From Rana temporaria (lineage: Eukaryota > Chordata > Amphibia > Anura > Ranidae), in assembly GCF_905171775.1 (NCBI RefSeq), contig NC_053499.1:146074751-146138750 (forward strand): a stretch of 64,000 nucleotides of DNA, in the 5' to 3' direction. Positions 1 to 13,481 of the stretch are shown piece by piece; position 1 is the first letter of the stretch, and each line of letters begins with the position of its first letter. The translations under genes and the position numbers were made by a program. Below the pieces are notes generated by a model, which saw nothing but the letters and a program-made list of their open reading frames with translations, searched no databases and was not told where the DNA came from.

Positions 1-135
1 TCCGCTGGGAATCCGTCGGCTAGACAAATGTCCGCCGAAAATTGTCCGCTCGGGCCTACACATGACCGGATCTATCCGCTGGAACTGATCCGCGGATAAA
101 TCCCAGCGGATAGATCCGGTCGTGTATACGGGGCC
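1..135. mobile_element. GGCC...GTACAC MITE, right end only
   Basis: Matches 10140-10286 closely and ends CGGTCGTGTATACGGGGCC followed by TTA. The left part lies outside the window. Confidence 0.85.
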
Positions 136-1269
136 TTAGAGTGCTCAGATGCCACCAGGATGTCAGAGTGCAGTGCAAACAATTGTTGAGACAACCATTT
201 GCAGCTGCAAATAAATAAATTTGATCATTTACATTTTGCATCACATTGCAAGAACATCTTAACAATATAGTTTGTTTAATCATAACTAATGAGAAACAAT
301 AACTGCAATGTGCATTGAAAAGTCTTCCCTATTGTTCTGTGATCAGTGTTTTGCTATGTGAAGTAGTACAATTACACAGGAAAAATGTCACTGCAACCTA
401 AACACAGAAGCACACTTGTCTGCCGAAGAGCTCTGTGAAACATGAGGCATAACAGATAGATCTCCGTAATCTTCCCAGGCTGTGTAGTCATGAACATTGC
501 ATTTCTTTGAAGCATGGTAGAACCAGGAATGTCAACACCTGCCCCAATCCCCTAACACATTAGATGTATGACTGTGCACTGCACACAGCGTTTTATGGAA
601 AACGCACTTAACAGGTAGTATACAGTGCACCAAAACACAACCCACAATCACCAAAAAAACACATGGTGCCTGTATAACTCAGTTTGTCCCCAAAACCTGC
701 AACCTCTAGAGAAAAACATTTATAGATGGTAGTTATTGATACTTGTTCACACACATTCTGGATACACCTAAAGTTAACAAAGGTACGTTCAAAAATGTAC
801 AGTGGCAAAAAAAAAAGATGCATTTGTATGAAAAAAGAACTCCACCTTTTTATGTTAAAAGGTCATCCCTCAGCTCCACTCAGTGATGTGGCCTAGGCTA
901 ATAAGAGGTCATGAGTCTGCGCAGAGCAGGTAAGTATGTTTGATATTTTTATAGGGAAAAAAAAAAACAAGCCTTTACAATCACTTTAAGGGTTTGATTG
1001 ATGTTGCCCTAGATAAGGCAAGGTGCTGTTAATGTCTTTCCCACCATAGTTTCATCCAGTTTTAGGAGGAATTCTGTTCTCATCCATTCTTTATCTGGTA
1101 AATCCAGTAAAGGGGAGCTGTCAGGGATGATAACCAGAAACATCTAGAACTATGGCAGTTCCTATCTGGGATTTATCTATGACAGCGCCCACAGAAATGA
1201 CTTCTTATAATTAACTAGAATTCTTGCAATTGTTCCTAAAGGGGTTGTAAAGTCTCATGGTTTTTCACC

Positions 1270-1692
1270 TTAAAGGAGTTGTAAAGGCAGGTTTTTTAAC
1301 CCCCCCTAATTACTTACTTGAGCCCCATCTCTCTCCAGTGATGTCCAGGAACGTCTAAGCTGTCCGGGACACTCCTCCTGATTGGCTGAGAGACACCAGA
1401 GGCGCCATTGGCTCCCCGCTGCTGTCAATCAAAGTCAGTCAGCCAATCAAAGGAGAGAGGGTCTGGAATCTGTGTCTGAATGGACACAGGGAGCTGTGAC
1501 TCAGCTCCAGTGCCCCCATAGGAAGTTGCTGACTGTGGGAGCACTCAATAAGAAGGAGGGGCCAGGAGCAACAAAGAGGGGCCCGAGAAGAGGAGGATCT
1601 GGGCTGCTCTGTGAAAAACAAACTGCACAGAGGAGGCAAGTACAACATGTTTGTTATTTTTTTTTTTAAACAAGACTTTACAATAACTTTAA
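1270..1692. mobile_element. TTAA MITE nested in a related one
   Basis: Starts TTAAAGGAGTTGTAAAGGC and ends GACTTTACAATAACTTTAA. It sits at the TTAA in the TTTTTCACC/TTAA part of an outer, related element that begins at about 1238 (TAAAGGGGTTGTAAAGTC) and ends near 1838 (GACTTTACAATCACTTCAA). The 3' part GAAGAGGAGGATCTGG is present in both. Confidence 0.75.
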
Positions 1693-3402
1693 TGCATTCT
1701 GCTTGCTGTGGTGCAATCAACAGGAGGTAGGGGCAAAGAGGGACCCAAGAAGAGGAGGATCTGGACTGCTCTATGCTAATCCACTGCAACAGAGAAGGTA
1801 AGTATGACAAAAAAAGAGACTTTACAATCACTTCAATACTACTAAAGGGTTTTTACAGGCTTTCATCAAGAGAACCTGACAATGCCACCCCAGCTCTGCC
1901 ATTACTATAGCTTCTTTGAATGGAGGGTGCTGGAACTATCAGTCATCCACTAGTCCTCCATTAATTGATCACTTTCCATGTCAGCAAAGGAACACAAGGG
2001 ATACATTCTAGGCACTCTAAGTTTTTTCCATTGTGCTGATTTTTCGATTTTGGCTGCACTTAGGATTTAAAATATCTATAGACGGGTCCACGTTAAGAGT
2101 TTGGTGAGTCCACCAAATTTTCAGAATCAATGAAGTAAACCCACAAAAAATAATAATTGAAGAATAAAAATTCATTAAGGACTGAATGTGTAAACTCTTC
2201 TAATAAAAATGTCTCCGCTTTGAACATTTTTCAGCCTTAACAATGTTTTTCTGTAGTTTTTTCTAAGTTGCCAGAAGCTTTCACACGTTCACCCCTGTGA
2301 ATAATTAAGCTGAAAGAAAAAAAATATATTTTTGAGAGCCTGCTGGATGGGTTTCCTGTGTGCAGCAGCTGTGCCGTCATCTTCCGTGAACAGTGGCAAT
2401 GTATTTCGGCACCTCTCAAGCCGCCGTCATATTGCTGAAAGATTCTAAGAGCTGCCTGACAAGACAGAGGGATGAAATTTCTGCAAGATCCACAGGGACC
2501 TCTTGAATGATATGTTGTTTCACTGGGAGAAGAGGAAGAGGGCAGGAGCCCAAATCAGGTGCAAACCTGGGCCAGCAGGCGGAAGAGCAGCCGACAGGCC
2601 TGAAAAACATCTGACAGCAAAGAATAATACAGGGAGGAAGATACAGTGACAGCTCATCAAACACGGCAACCCAGGGATGGTTAACTACTCAGGTTCTCCA
2701 GCAGGGACTGTAGACAAACAAACCCGTTTAATAGGTTGGAAAGCGCTATAATGACCACTGTGGGTCCTTCACCGCCGCGGCCTGTCTGCAGTACGCTACA
2801 CGGTGCATTTGTAATACACATTACATACATGAGTGGTAGAGTCTGTCAGCATTAGTGGGGAGGTCATCACATCTGCACCCTATATCACAAGTCAGTGATT
2901 TGTTATTTATAATGCACACTATAAAGACCAGCTGGCAGATGTACATGCAATGCAATCTTTGGGACTGGTCTACGAGAAAATACTCATCATCAGCCAGAAA
3001 CTGAAAAAGTGACAATCAAATGATGCCAAGGAAAATATCACTCCTGAAATGAGAGCCCAGAGATTGGACATGTAGAAATATGCCAATATAGGAATGGCTG
3101 GTAATTCAGCATCGGCATGTAAGGGTGCAATGCAACTCAACAGGGGGTGAACGGTGTTGTGACCTCATCATAGCTGTCTGGGGACCACTGGCTCATGTCC
3201 AGTTACACCCGCATAATGCTTACAGTAGTAATAAGCCTAAGAGCAAACAATTATTATATTGCAGCCTGACATTTTTTAGATGTGGTGGCTGCAATCGTTT
3301 TCTTTTTTAGGCTTTGTTTCCTTTATTTTCACATGGTGATTTGGTCAGTAAGTGATGTTTTTCAACAGAACAAGCTGTCCTGCAGATGTAGCAGTTATAA
3401 TG

Positions 3403-4315
3403 TTAAAGGGCTTGTAAACCCTTGAGGTTTTTCACCTGAAAGTGGAGTTCCACCCAAAAGTGGAAATTCTGCTTAAACCACTCATCGCCCCCTTACATGC
3501 CACATTTGGCTTCCTGTCTCACTTCCTCCTTCCGCCCAGGGACAGCTTAGGCGACTTGTCATATCGCCTTAGGTGGCCCCTCCCTGTAGGTGATTACCTG
3601 GGACACGTGACAGGTCCCAGGCGATCGCCTGTCCACTCAGGGTGCGCAGCCCTGCTCGCGCATGCGCAGTGAATGCCTGGCCGTGAAGCCGAAAACTGTC
3701 ATGGCCGAGTGCCCACAGTTAGAATAGAGGCGCCGGCGGAGAGGGGGGAGACAAGTGAAGCTCCGGACGGCCGCGTCGCTGGAGCCGTGGAACAGGTAAG
3801 TGTCTGTTTATTAAAAGCCAGCAGCTACACTTTTTTGTAGTAGCTAACTTTTAATAAACAAAAAAGGCTGGAACTCTGTGCATTAAGGTGAAAAACCTTT
3901 GGTAGTGCAGCAGCCCCCCAAAGCCCCCCTTTTACTTACCTGAACCTGATCTTTCCAGCGATGAGAACGAGCTCAGCAGCTCCAGCTACTGTCTTGGGTC
4001 CTCATTGGATAGATTGATAGCAGCAGGAGTCATTGGCTCCCACTGCTGTCAATCAAATCCAGAGACATGGGCGGCGAGTCCCGCTGTCCGTGTCTATGGA
4101 CGCAGCAGCAGGACTCCGGAGCATGCCTGCATGAGTGCGCCCTTGGAAAGCGGGTCTCCGAGAGGGCACTCGATGCAGGGATGGAGCCAGAAGCGCCACA
4201 GGGGGACCCCAGAAGAGGAGGATCAGGAACACGCTGTTTAAAAACCTTGCACAGTGGAGGTAAGTAAACAATGCTTGTTATTTAAAAAAATAAAAACTTT
4301 ACAACCCCTTTATGA
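3403..4315. mobile_element. TTAA MITE carrying a second MITE
   Basis: The outer element starts TTAAAGGGCTTGTAAACCC and ends CTTTACAACCCCTTTAT. At about 3438-3880 an inner unit, from AGTGGAGTTCCACCC to GGCTGGAACTCTG, splits the outer palindrome TTTTTCACC...GGTGAAAAACC. An uninterrupted version of that palindrome is visible at 49771-49800. Confidence 0.75.
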
Positions 4316-4569
4316 CAAACCATTTACCACGACAGGAGTGCTTACAATGGTCAGGTTTTATTTAGGTAAAGCCTTTACCCCAAAAGGAATACAAATGTTG
4401 ATAAAGCTGATGGGGGAATTGTACGAAGAATTTCGCAATGTATATAGCTGGCCTTAGCGTAAAGATATAATTTATTATCTCAACGTCCCCACTCTTTTCA
4501 CAAAGAATCTGCCAAACTCCATACCAAAAAAACACTTGGTTAAGCCGACCGTAGTATGTGCAGATTTGC

Positions 4570-4850
4570 CAACGTCATTTGGAGCATGCGCACTGGGGTA
4601 CGTCCACGGACGGCGCATGCGCCGTTCGATCGAAACGTCATTTACGTGGGGTCACAGTTAATATACATAAAACACACCCACAGCTTCAACATTTGAATTA
4701 GGCGGGCTTACGCCGGCCCTAATACGCTACGCCGTCGTAACTTTGGCGGCAAAATCTTTGAAAATACCATACTCGCCTCTCAAAGTTACGGCGGCGTAGC
4801 GTATAGGAGGTACGCTACGCCCGCCTAAAGGTACGTGAATCTACCCCTAT
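4570..4850 (+). mobile_element. CpG-rich MITE, right half only
   Basis: Covers the family from GGAGCATGCGCACTGGG to GTGAATCTACC. It contains GACGGCGCATGCGCCGTTCG and the inverted pair TACGCTACGCC/GGCGTAGCGTA. Confidence 0.75.
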
Positions 4851-5715
4851 AACTTTTGCGCAGAGGCTGATGTGACTGGCTCAGTGTTTTCTGTACAGCA
4901 CTGCGATAATAGTGTGTGACTGTGGGGGACATTAGAGTGTAAGCTCCTCGGGTGCAGGGTTTTTCTCAAGGTTATAACCATATTAAAGAGTTAACTTGCT
5001 TACATAGTATAGAGAAGCTGTAAAAATGCCGGTTTAAAAGCAGACAAATGAAGGTTCAATCTATTGGCTCTGTATATTCCATGTATAATTATGCATTCCT
5101 GATGGCGCAAAGACGAGACAAGGTCCTGGCCCAACACTTATCTTTGCTTTCCCTTTATACAGAAAACGATTTGTTTTTCTTCGCAGTCCGGCTCAGATTC
5201 AAAGAATGCGAGGACCAAAAAACTCTGCCTTAAATCAACGCCACTTGCTGACATGAGCTTCTTACCCCTTTTTTGTGATCTATCAATAAACGCTCATTTA
5301 AAAAGGATGACGGTTTGCATAAATGTATCGGGGAGTTTCAGCGGAAAGCTTGGCGCGGTGTTGCGGCACTGACAGCGTTTTTAATTGATCAAAAGAGATT
5401 AGTTTTCTAAACATGAACATTCCATCGTATGTGGAGGGAAAGTTCAGCCATATGTTGGAACGAGGGTGATGGCCCGTTTCGGCACTGTACACAGCCCTCT
5501 TCCTGATATAGACTGACAGACCAAATGTTCTTAAAGGGAACCACTTTATCTGATGAGGAACTACAGGTAGCAGCAAAGCAAGCTTGGGTTGGAGCATGGA
5601 GGCTTATTTAATGAGACACACAAATCAGATCTCTGCAAATGAGACAGAGCTCTGTTCTGTCAGCAGGAATGTGATTGATTTTCCTTTCCTGCAACCCTTT
5701 GATCGCCCTAGATGT

Positions 5716-6338
5716 TTAACCCCTTCCCAGCCAGTGTCATTAGTACAGTGATAGTGCATATTTTTAGCACTGATCACTGTAAAAGTGTCGCTGGTTCCCA
5801 CAAAGTGTCAGTTAGTGTCAGACTGACTGCCGCAATATTGCAGTTTTGCTACAAGTTGCTGTTCGCCATCATTACTATTATTAAAAGAAATACAAAAAAA
5901 ATTCAGTATATACCCCATTGTTTGTAGCATAATTTTGCACAAACCAATCAATGTAAGCTTATTGTGATTTTTTTTTTTCACCCAAAAAAAATCAGAATAC
6001 ATTGGCCTAAATTCATGAAGAAATTTGATTTTTTTAAATTTTTTATGGGATATATTTTACAGCAAAAAAAATATATATATATTTTTTTTTAATTGTCTGT
6101 CTTTTTTTTGTTTATAGCTAAAAAAAAACAACCCCCCAGAGGAGAGCAAATACCAGCAAAAGAAATCTCTATCTGTGTGTGTGGGGGGGGGGGGGGGGGG
6201 GGGGCGGAGTACATACATTTTAATTTGGGTACAGCTTTGCATGACCATGCAATTGTCAGTTAAACTAACGCAGTGCCGTATTGCAAAAAATGTCCTGGGT
6301 ATAAAGGGGGGTAAATCTCCCAGAGGACAAGTGGTTAA
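5716..6338. mobile_element. TTAA element of the same family as 7666
   Basis: Starts TTAACCCCTTCCCAGCCAG and ends GAGGACAAGTGGTTAA, TTAA at both ends. It shares the TGCAATTGTCAGTTAAACTAACG segment with the 7666 copy. A G-run lies at 6183-6204. Confidence 0.75.
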
Positions 6339-6505
6339 AAGCAAGTACCTGTACAACAGAGCTCAGACAAGGAAGGGAAAAGCATCGCACGGAGTCTATC
6401 AGGTGAGCTGCAGTGTTCCATGCTGGAAGGAAAAGGGGGTTAACCAACAGAGAAATTAGCTTGTTGACCAATCACAGGTGGAGGGGAGGACAATGCCTTG
6501 TAATA

Positions 6506-6956
6506 AGAGTTGTAAAGGAAAAAAAAAAATTTCTGAAATTACTGTTTACAGGGTATAGAGACATAATAGTTAACTGATTCCTTTTAAAAATGATTAAAAA
6601 CAGATAAAATCAATCATATAATGTACCTGCAGTTTCAGTTTTGTTTTTGCATGCTGTTTCCTGCTTCTGTGATGTACAGAGAACCAGAGCCAATACAGGG
6701 CAGTGATGGTTTGTAAAACGAAACTGATTGGTGTTGAGGGGTTTTAGACACACAGTAATCACACCTCCTTGATTAATGACCACAGAGAGAAAGCTCCCAT
6801 GACTTTTTTCATCAGGAAACAGACAACCAGGAAGTGTTCAGAACAGAGAAGGATTACAGCAACATCAGAGCAAAAATGAACAATAAGGACATGAAACCAG
6901 GACTGCAGTAAGGTAAAGGAAGCTATTTAGCGAAAAAAAAAAAAAATTCCTTTAGT
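6506..6956. mobile_element. MITE related to the foldback element at 11952
   Basis: Left GTTGTAAAGGAAAAA and right GTAAGGTAAAGGAAGCTATTTAGCG followed by A-run and TTCCTTTAG match the family ends. The interior differs. Confidence 0.6.
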
Positions 6957-7665
6957 GACCCTACTACAGTAGAGAAAAGTCAGGTTTCCAGCTTGCTGCA
7001 ATCACATGCCGGAAGGAGAATCCGCCAATCACATTACACCACTTGTGTCATTTAACGCCTCTCTTCAAAACTTTCCATCCGTGCAGGATTTACAGATAAA
7101 GTGTATGTGCTGTAACAATGACTTATAGCCAAGAAATTAGAATAAAGCCAGTAAAAGACGTCAGTATGCTACATAAGGCAGATATCTATTCATAATAAAT
7201 ACATGTCAGCTCTGCTTCTAAAATAAAATAAATCTGATATACGAATCATAATCCCTACAACTTTATCAGAGATATTCTAACTTCCAAGTCATTAGCTGCT
7301 ATGGTAACTAATGAAAAACACATTTTCCTTATATATGCCTCCTGTATCTTCTCTCCACACACCTGGAAACCAAACCAAGAGCTCTGTATCCATCAGTAAC
7401 CACCATGCCCCAGACCAATGCGAAAATGCTGCATTTCAACCTGACAGCAAAGTGGCCTTTATTTTCTTAGAATTCAGTTCAGAGACTGTGTGACAGTGGA
7501 GCGTCATTAGAGTGTAAGCTCTTCTGGGGATAAAAAGTAGTGAAATTTGCTTAGTGTGGTCCATTTTTAAGGGACGGACAGGTACACCAGAAATTTCACA
7601 CAAAGGAATACTTTTTCATACAAGTACATTTTGTACAAGTACAAAGCAGGTACATATTACGAATA

Positions 7666-8537
7666 TTAACTACTTGCTGACCGCTTCACACTGATATACG
7701 TTGGCAGAATGGCAGCGGTAGGCACATGGGCGTACCTGTACGTCCCCTTTAAGAAACCATTTGGCGGGCTCTCCCCGTGCCTGTGGCCTTGATGTCCGCT
7801 GGTGTACCGCAATCGTGTCACAGAGACAGTCTGCTCCCTGTGATCGGGAGCAGCGTTTAGTGTTGTGTCACATGTAGCCCAGCCCCCACACAGTTAGAAT
7901 CACTCCCTAGGACACACTTAACCCCCCCCCCCAGTGGTTAACCCCTACCCTGCCAGTCAAATTTATACAGTAATCAGTGCATTTTTATAGAAGAATACGT
8001 ATCGGCCTAAACTGAAGAAATTGTTTATATATATATATATATATATATATACAGGCATACCCCGATTTTAAGTACACAACTGGGTTTATTTACTATCATT
8101 GGAAAGTGCAAAATCAGGCTCACTTCTGCATAGAAACCAATGAGCTTCCAGGTTTTATTACCAGGCTTAATTGAACAAGCTGGGGTTAGAAGCCCATTGG
8201 TTTCTATGCAGACGTGAGCCTGATTTTGCACTTTCCAACTTTAGTAAATAAACCCCATTGTATACATTTTAAAGTGGGGTATGCCTGTATATATTTTGGG
8301 GATATTTATTATAGCAAAAAGTTAAAAATATTATAGCGCAAAAAATTAAAACCTCAGAGGTGATCAAATACCACCCAAAGAAAGCTCTATTTGTGGGGGG
8401 GGGGGGGAAAGACATCAATTTTGTTTGAGAGGCACGTCGCACGACCGCGCAATTGTCAGTTAAAGCGATGCTGTGCCGCATCGCAAAAAATGGCCTGGTC
8501 ATTGAGCAGCCAAATCCTCTGGGGCTGAAGTGATTAA
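7666..8537. mobile_element. TTAA element (AACTACTTGCTGACC type) with two nested MITEs
   Basis: Starts TTAACTACTTGCTGACCGC and ends GGGGCTGAAGTGATTAA, TTAA at each end. The right half (CGCGCAATTGTCAGTTAAAGCGATGC) recurs at 6248. A (TA)n tract and two nested inverted repeats occupy 8028-8289. No coding frame. Confidence 0.8.
8052..8287. mobile_element. TA-flanked MITE nested in a microsatellite
   Basis: Starts CAGGCATACCCCGATTTTAA and ends TTTTAAAGTGGGGTATGCCTG, flanked by TA at 8050 and 8288. Inside it, 8083-8255 is another foldback unit (GTTTATTTACT...AGTAAATAAAC, arms pairing over GGAAAGTGCAAAATCAGGCTCA). Confidence 0.85.
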
Positions 8538-9629
8538 ATGATGGGTTCACATATTCTTTAACGTCTTTAGAGGTTTCTGTCAGGAACCAGAGCACCTGCT
8601 AGTGGAACTGTGGCCCTCAGACCTGAACAATGTAGTTCCGGCATCCACCAGCGGGTTTCTCTCACAGCAGCGAGCAGGTACCAGGAATTAATCGGCACCT
8701 GATGTTGGCTGTTGGGACAGTATTTGGTGCCTTGTAGCTGTTCCCCTTTTACCTGATGCCAGCTCCGGCCACCTTTCTGACTCGTCTCCCCAGCTGTTCT
8801 TTGCACCTCCTGCCCGACACTGCCTTACCCAATCTCTCCCCTTGTTTTGTAAACAGTGCATCTTACAGTAGTTTGTTTGTTAAGTAGTTTTCACTTGTCA
8901 TTTGTGTTTTACTATTGCTTTTATACAGTTTGTGGTGTGGATTGTTTCTTGCTGTGTTATTTATAAATCTTATTATAATTGCATTTAGTCCAGTCTCCTT
9001 TCTACACCTACACAGTCAAAGTCTAGTCATATCTGCTTTTGCTCAATGAGTGAGTGAGAAACTTTCATAGCGCAACACATGCAAACTGAATTGCCTCTGG
9101 GCGGCACTTATTATATTCTTATTCTAACATTTCCATAGCAAATTTCAACTGTTTGAGTTTAGTTCCACGTTAATGAGATTTCGGCTATTGGGTTTACATA
9201 CTGAACATTTTAAATTATTACGGTATAGTATTAGGTAAATAAAAAAATATATACAAAGCCTAAAGCTGAGAGCTGTGTACTTCATGACAGTTTAAGTTTC
9301 TTGCTACGGTCTGCACCTCACAGCCTGACTCCAACAGCCATGTAAGGATTAGATGCTTTCTTAAGTGAGAGGTGCACTCCAAGCAGCATTTTTCTCATGT
9401 CTGATCTCATTTTTGAGTCTTTGTTAACGATAAAATTTAACAAAACTTTGTAAATTTCATATTAGTGTCCATGGCTTTGGAATGTGATGTTCAACATGCC
9501 TATACTGTGTCTGCTTCCACACATACATGTGCAGTCCTGTAGGGCTGTAATTATTTAACCCACAGAATAAGGTCAGCTTTATTTCTGAAGCATATAACAA
9601 ATCTAACATTTTCTTCTTCACCGATGTGT

Positions 9630-9745
9630 GATGAAGAGGCTGCACCGATGGGCACTAGTGAGGCTGCACTGATGGCCACTGGTGAGGCTGCACTGATGAG
9701 GAGGCACTGACAAGGATGCATTGATGACCAGGGCACTGATGATCA
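9630..9745. repeat. Short tandem array (GAGGCTGCACTGATGG units)
   Basis: At least four imperfect copies of a 24-26 bp unit, followed by a hairpin GGCTCTCCTTTCCTCA/AAGGAAAGGAAAGCC at 9779-9832. Confidence 0.75.
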
Positions 9746-9916
9746 GTGCAAATGTGCTCTGTTTGCCTTGCCTGTTATCGGCTCTCCTTTCCTCAAACAG
9801 TGACAGCACATAAGGAAAGGAAAGCCGATAACCAAAAAATTTGTTTACATGTGATCACATGGTAAAGGGCCGTTGTGATTGGCTCTTTACCTCGACCTGT
9901 GCTCATCTCTGTCTAA

Positions 9917-10286
9917 GGCCTCGTACAGACAAGATTGTACACACCATCAGATCAAAATCCCCGCGGAAAACATACGCGGCGACGTGCGCGACCCTGGAAG
10001 GTAAATACTTCCACGCATGCGTCGAATCACTTCGATGCATGCAAGGGATGGGGATTGGGCGGACTTTTCCGGTGAGTCTGTACAGACGACCGGATAAGTC
10101 CGAAGGACAGATTCCAGCGGATAGATTTCTTAGCATGCTAAGAAATTTTTATCCGCTGAAAATCCATCGGCTGGATTTTTATCCGCTGGAAAATGTCCGC
10201 TCGGGCCTACACACGACCGGATCTGTCTGCTGGAACTGATCCGCGGATCAATCCCAGCGGATAGATCCGGTCGTGTGTACGGGGCA
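9917..10286. mobile_element. GGCC...GTACAC MITE
   Basis: Starts GGCCTCGTACAGACAAG and ends CGGTCGTGTGTACGGGGC, with TAA on both sides (9914 and 10287). It is inserted in another repeat that continues with GGTCACAGAGCATGCCG. The right part (GATCCGCGGATCAATCCCAGCGG) matches 1-135. Confidence 0.85.
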
Positions 10287-11951
10287 TAAAGGTCACAGAG
10301 CATGCCGATGCATGCTCCAGGGGAGCCACGCTGTAGCTGTCTTTCAGTGTTCGTTTAGTGTTGAGAAATCTGCAAGGGAGCTAATCCTTCAGTTCACATG
10401 GTTGAAGGTGTGAATTATGAAGTTGCTGGTGCAGAGTTGTTAACATTTGCATTGGATGTGGAAGACAGATGGTATTGAAGGCCTCACCCCTGTTCAGGGA
10501 TGGTTGTTCTAGTCTGACGTAGATGGTATCTTTTACACGTCTTACAAACTAGTTGTATGGACACTCATTAGAAATTAAGAAGTGGCTTTATTAATCTACA
10601 AAACCGTCTTCAACATTACAGAACTAATCCTATTGAATGTGACCAACTACTATTAGATATACTATGCCCTGGATACATGACAACCTTTACAGACACATCA
10701 CAGCATTCCTTTGTCCCTGGACCCAGACAGGTCAGCGGGAGTTTGGTTACTATGGAGTATAATCAGATATTACTTTTGCAGTGATTAACTTTGAAAAGGC
10801 TCAAAAGAGCCTCGTAAAAATCCAATCATCTTATAAATAAAGCTAAATTATCTGTTTCTCCTTTCTCAAAACAAAGGTACAAATGCTGCATTTCCAGCTG
10901 TACACTGTTTACTTTCTCATTTTCTTATTTTTTTTTCTCCTTCTAAAAATCCTGTTTGTTTCCCTTTTGATTATTCAAAACAGATGTGTTGTGAGCACGG
11001 ACCTGCCCATCAGATCTACTCCCATCTGGCCCGGAAGTTTAGCGTTTCAGATATTAAAGGGGACAAAAATACACCTTTTGTTAAAAGTGTGCTGCCTAAT
11101 TATTTATCAGTCCTAGAACTTGAACAATGAAATCCTCCAGAGCCTTTGTATTTCAACCTTTGGGCCCTGAATTCAAGTCCCACCAGGGCTATATCTGTTT
11201 TTTTTTCTATGTTCTTTTGGAAATTTTGCAGATTTTCATTTCACATTCCAAAACATTTTGTTAAGATAAATGGCTTCTACCCAATTGGTCCCATTGTACG
11301 CATCTGTAGGTCTGCAGTGGGAACATTACAGAGTGAACTCTTCAGAGCAGGGACACCAACTAATGAGACACATTAGTCACATAAAAAAAAATACTTCCTT
11401 TTTTTTTGGGCTGAGCTGTAATACAAATTTTCCCCAGAGAGTGGTGCAGTTAGTAAAAATTTCATTTTCAGACAGAAAGCATGAGAGCAATTATAGGGGC
11501 TCCTATTCTTAATATTATATAAACGGAATTTCTAGTTGTCCTGGAAATTTAAATAATAAGATGGGTTTGTTATAGAGATGAAGCCGAAACATATCTGCCA
11601 AAAATAGTGTTTTCTGCATTTTTCCAATAAAGAAAAAGGTGCCGATAATGTCCCTGAAAACACATACGAATTTTACGCAATTTTATTGTGCTTATGATGT
11701 GTTTTTCATGCGACATGAAAACGTCATCAAAAACCTAAGACATAGATGCGTTATAGATGCGTTTTTGCTCTGTACGTTTAGTGCATTTCAACGAGGAGGT
11801 GCGTTTTTTTATGAGCTACAATTCAGCAAGCAAGATTTTTAACACTGCAACCGAAGCGCAGCGGACCAGTGTGAAGACATACATAGAATTTAAAGGCATA
11901 CATTTTTCGCTAAAGGTGCAGATAATGGCTGACCAATAAATTCACATTCAT

Positions 11952-12446
11952 TTAAAGGGGTTGTAAAGGATTTTTTTTCCTAAATAGCTTCCTTTACCTT
12001 AGTGCAGTCCTCCTTCACTTACCTCATCCTTCCATTTTGCTTTTAAATGTCCTTATTTCTTCTGAGAAATCCTCACTTCCTGTTCTTCTGTCTGTAACTC
12101 CACACAGTAATGCAAGGCTTTCTCGCGTGCTCGCCCCCTCCCTTGGACTACAGGAAAGTCAGGACTCTCTCTATGTTGCAGATAGAGAAAGGAGCTGTGT
12201 GTTAGGGGGCGTCCTGATTCTCCTGTAGTCCAAGGGAGGGGGCAAGCACGACACTCCACACCAGGGAGAAAGCCTTGCATTACTGTGTGGAGTTACAGAC
12301 AGAAGAACAGGAAGTGAGGATTTCTCAGAAGAAATAAAGACATTTAAAAGCAAAATGGAAGGATGAGGTAAGTGAAGGAGGACTGCACTAAGGTAAAGGA
12401 AGCTATTTAGGGAAAGAAATTTTTTTTACCTTTACAACCCCTTTAA
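11952..12446. mobile_element. TTAA foldback MITE, complete (495 bp)
   Basis: Starts TTAAAGGGGTTGTAAAGG and ends CCTTTACAACCCCTTTAA, including the TTAA target copies at both ends. The two halves pair along almost their whole length (for example CAGTCCTCCTTCACTTACCTC at 12005 and its complement near 12367). Identical short reading frames on both strands are a result of this symmetry. TTAA targets and ends fit Kolobok or piggyBac-like MITEs; this is inference. Confidence 0.92.
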
Positions 12447-13061
12447 GTTTATGCTATTAATTAAAATGTTGAATATAAAACAATTATTGCATTTTTGGTT
12501 TCGGCACCAGAATTTCCATTCGGTGTTAAAGTGGAACGTCAACAAACCCTTTTATTCAGTTAAATGTAGAGTTGGGAAGGACAATATTTTCCCTTTCAGG
12601 AGATTCTACTCTTGCACCCTGTTTTTTTCCTGGAAAATCTCCCCAGTTGTTAAAAAGACAGTAAAAAATATCTGACAGAGGTTCTAACCCATCATCACTC
12701 TAGTCAAAATGAGAAAAAAGGCTTTGGATGGCATTCCACCTTAAGGCTGGCCATACACAATTCTTTTTCTGTTCAGCCAGCAATTAAATAATTGACTTCT
12801 GTTGAGTAGGAGAGGCAACACTGATTGAAATTTGGCTGATCTCTGCTCAAGCAACTGAAGTTCAATCAACATATTGCCTGCTTGAGAGCCAGTTTATAGA
12901 ACGGGTATCAGAACAGGTATGTGAGCATGGATCAGGCTTCTGCCAGTAACATGCACTCTTCACACTGTTCTCCATCGTCATATACACAGACATGTCTGGA
13001 AGACCAAGAAACAAGGATAAAGTGAATTGCAGATGGTACACCTGTATTGAAGTCAGTGTAA

Positions 13062-13481
13062 GGCCGCGTACACACGGTCGGTCTATCCGATGGGACCGGT
13101 CAGAAGGACCGTTCTCATTGGTTAACCGATGAAGCGGACTGATGATCTGATGTGCCTACACACCATCAGTTAAAAAAAACGATCGAGTCCAACGCGGTGA
13201 CGTATAACACAACGACGTGCTGAGAAAAATGAAGTTCAATGCTTCCAAGCATGCGTCGACTTGATTCTGAGCATGCGCGGGTTTTTAACCGATGCTTTTG
13301 CATACTAACCGTCGGTTTTGACCTATCGGTTAGGCGTCCATCGGTTCAATTTCAAAGCAAGTTCTAAAATTTTTGACCGAAGGATAACTGACCGATGGGG
13401 CCCACACACCATCGGTTTGGACCGATGAAACGGTCCTTCAGTCTGTTTCCATCGGTTTTGACCGACCGTGTGTACGCGGCC
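13062..13481. mobile_element. GGCC...GTACACAC MITE with TAA duplication
   Basis: Starts GGCCGCGTACACACGGTCGG and ends CCGACCGTGTGTACGCGGCC, flanked by TAA on both sides (13059-13061 and 13482-13484). Inner repeats of ACCGATGG and ATCGGTT fill it. A 3-bp TAA target and GGCC ends suggest PIF/Harbinger; this is inference. Confidence 0.88.

Noticed and set aside
12037..12353. Near-identical short frames on both strands (SSEKSSLPVLLSVTP)
   Set aside because: They result from the mirror symmetry of the foldback MITE at 11952-12446.
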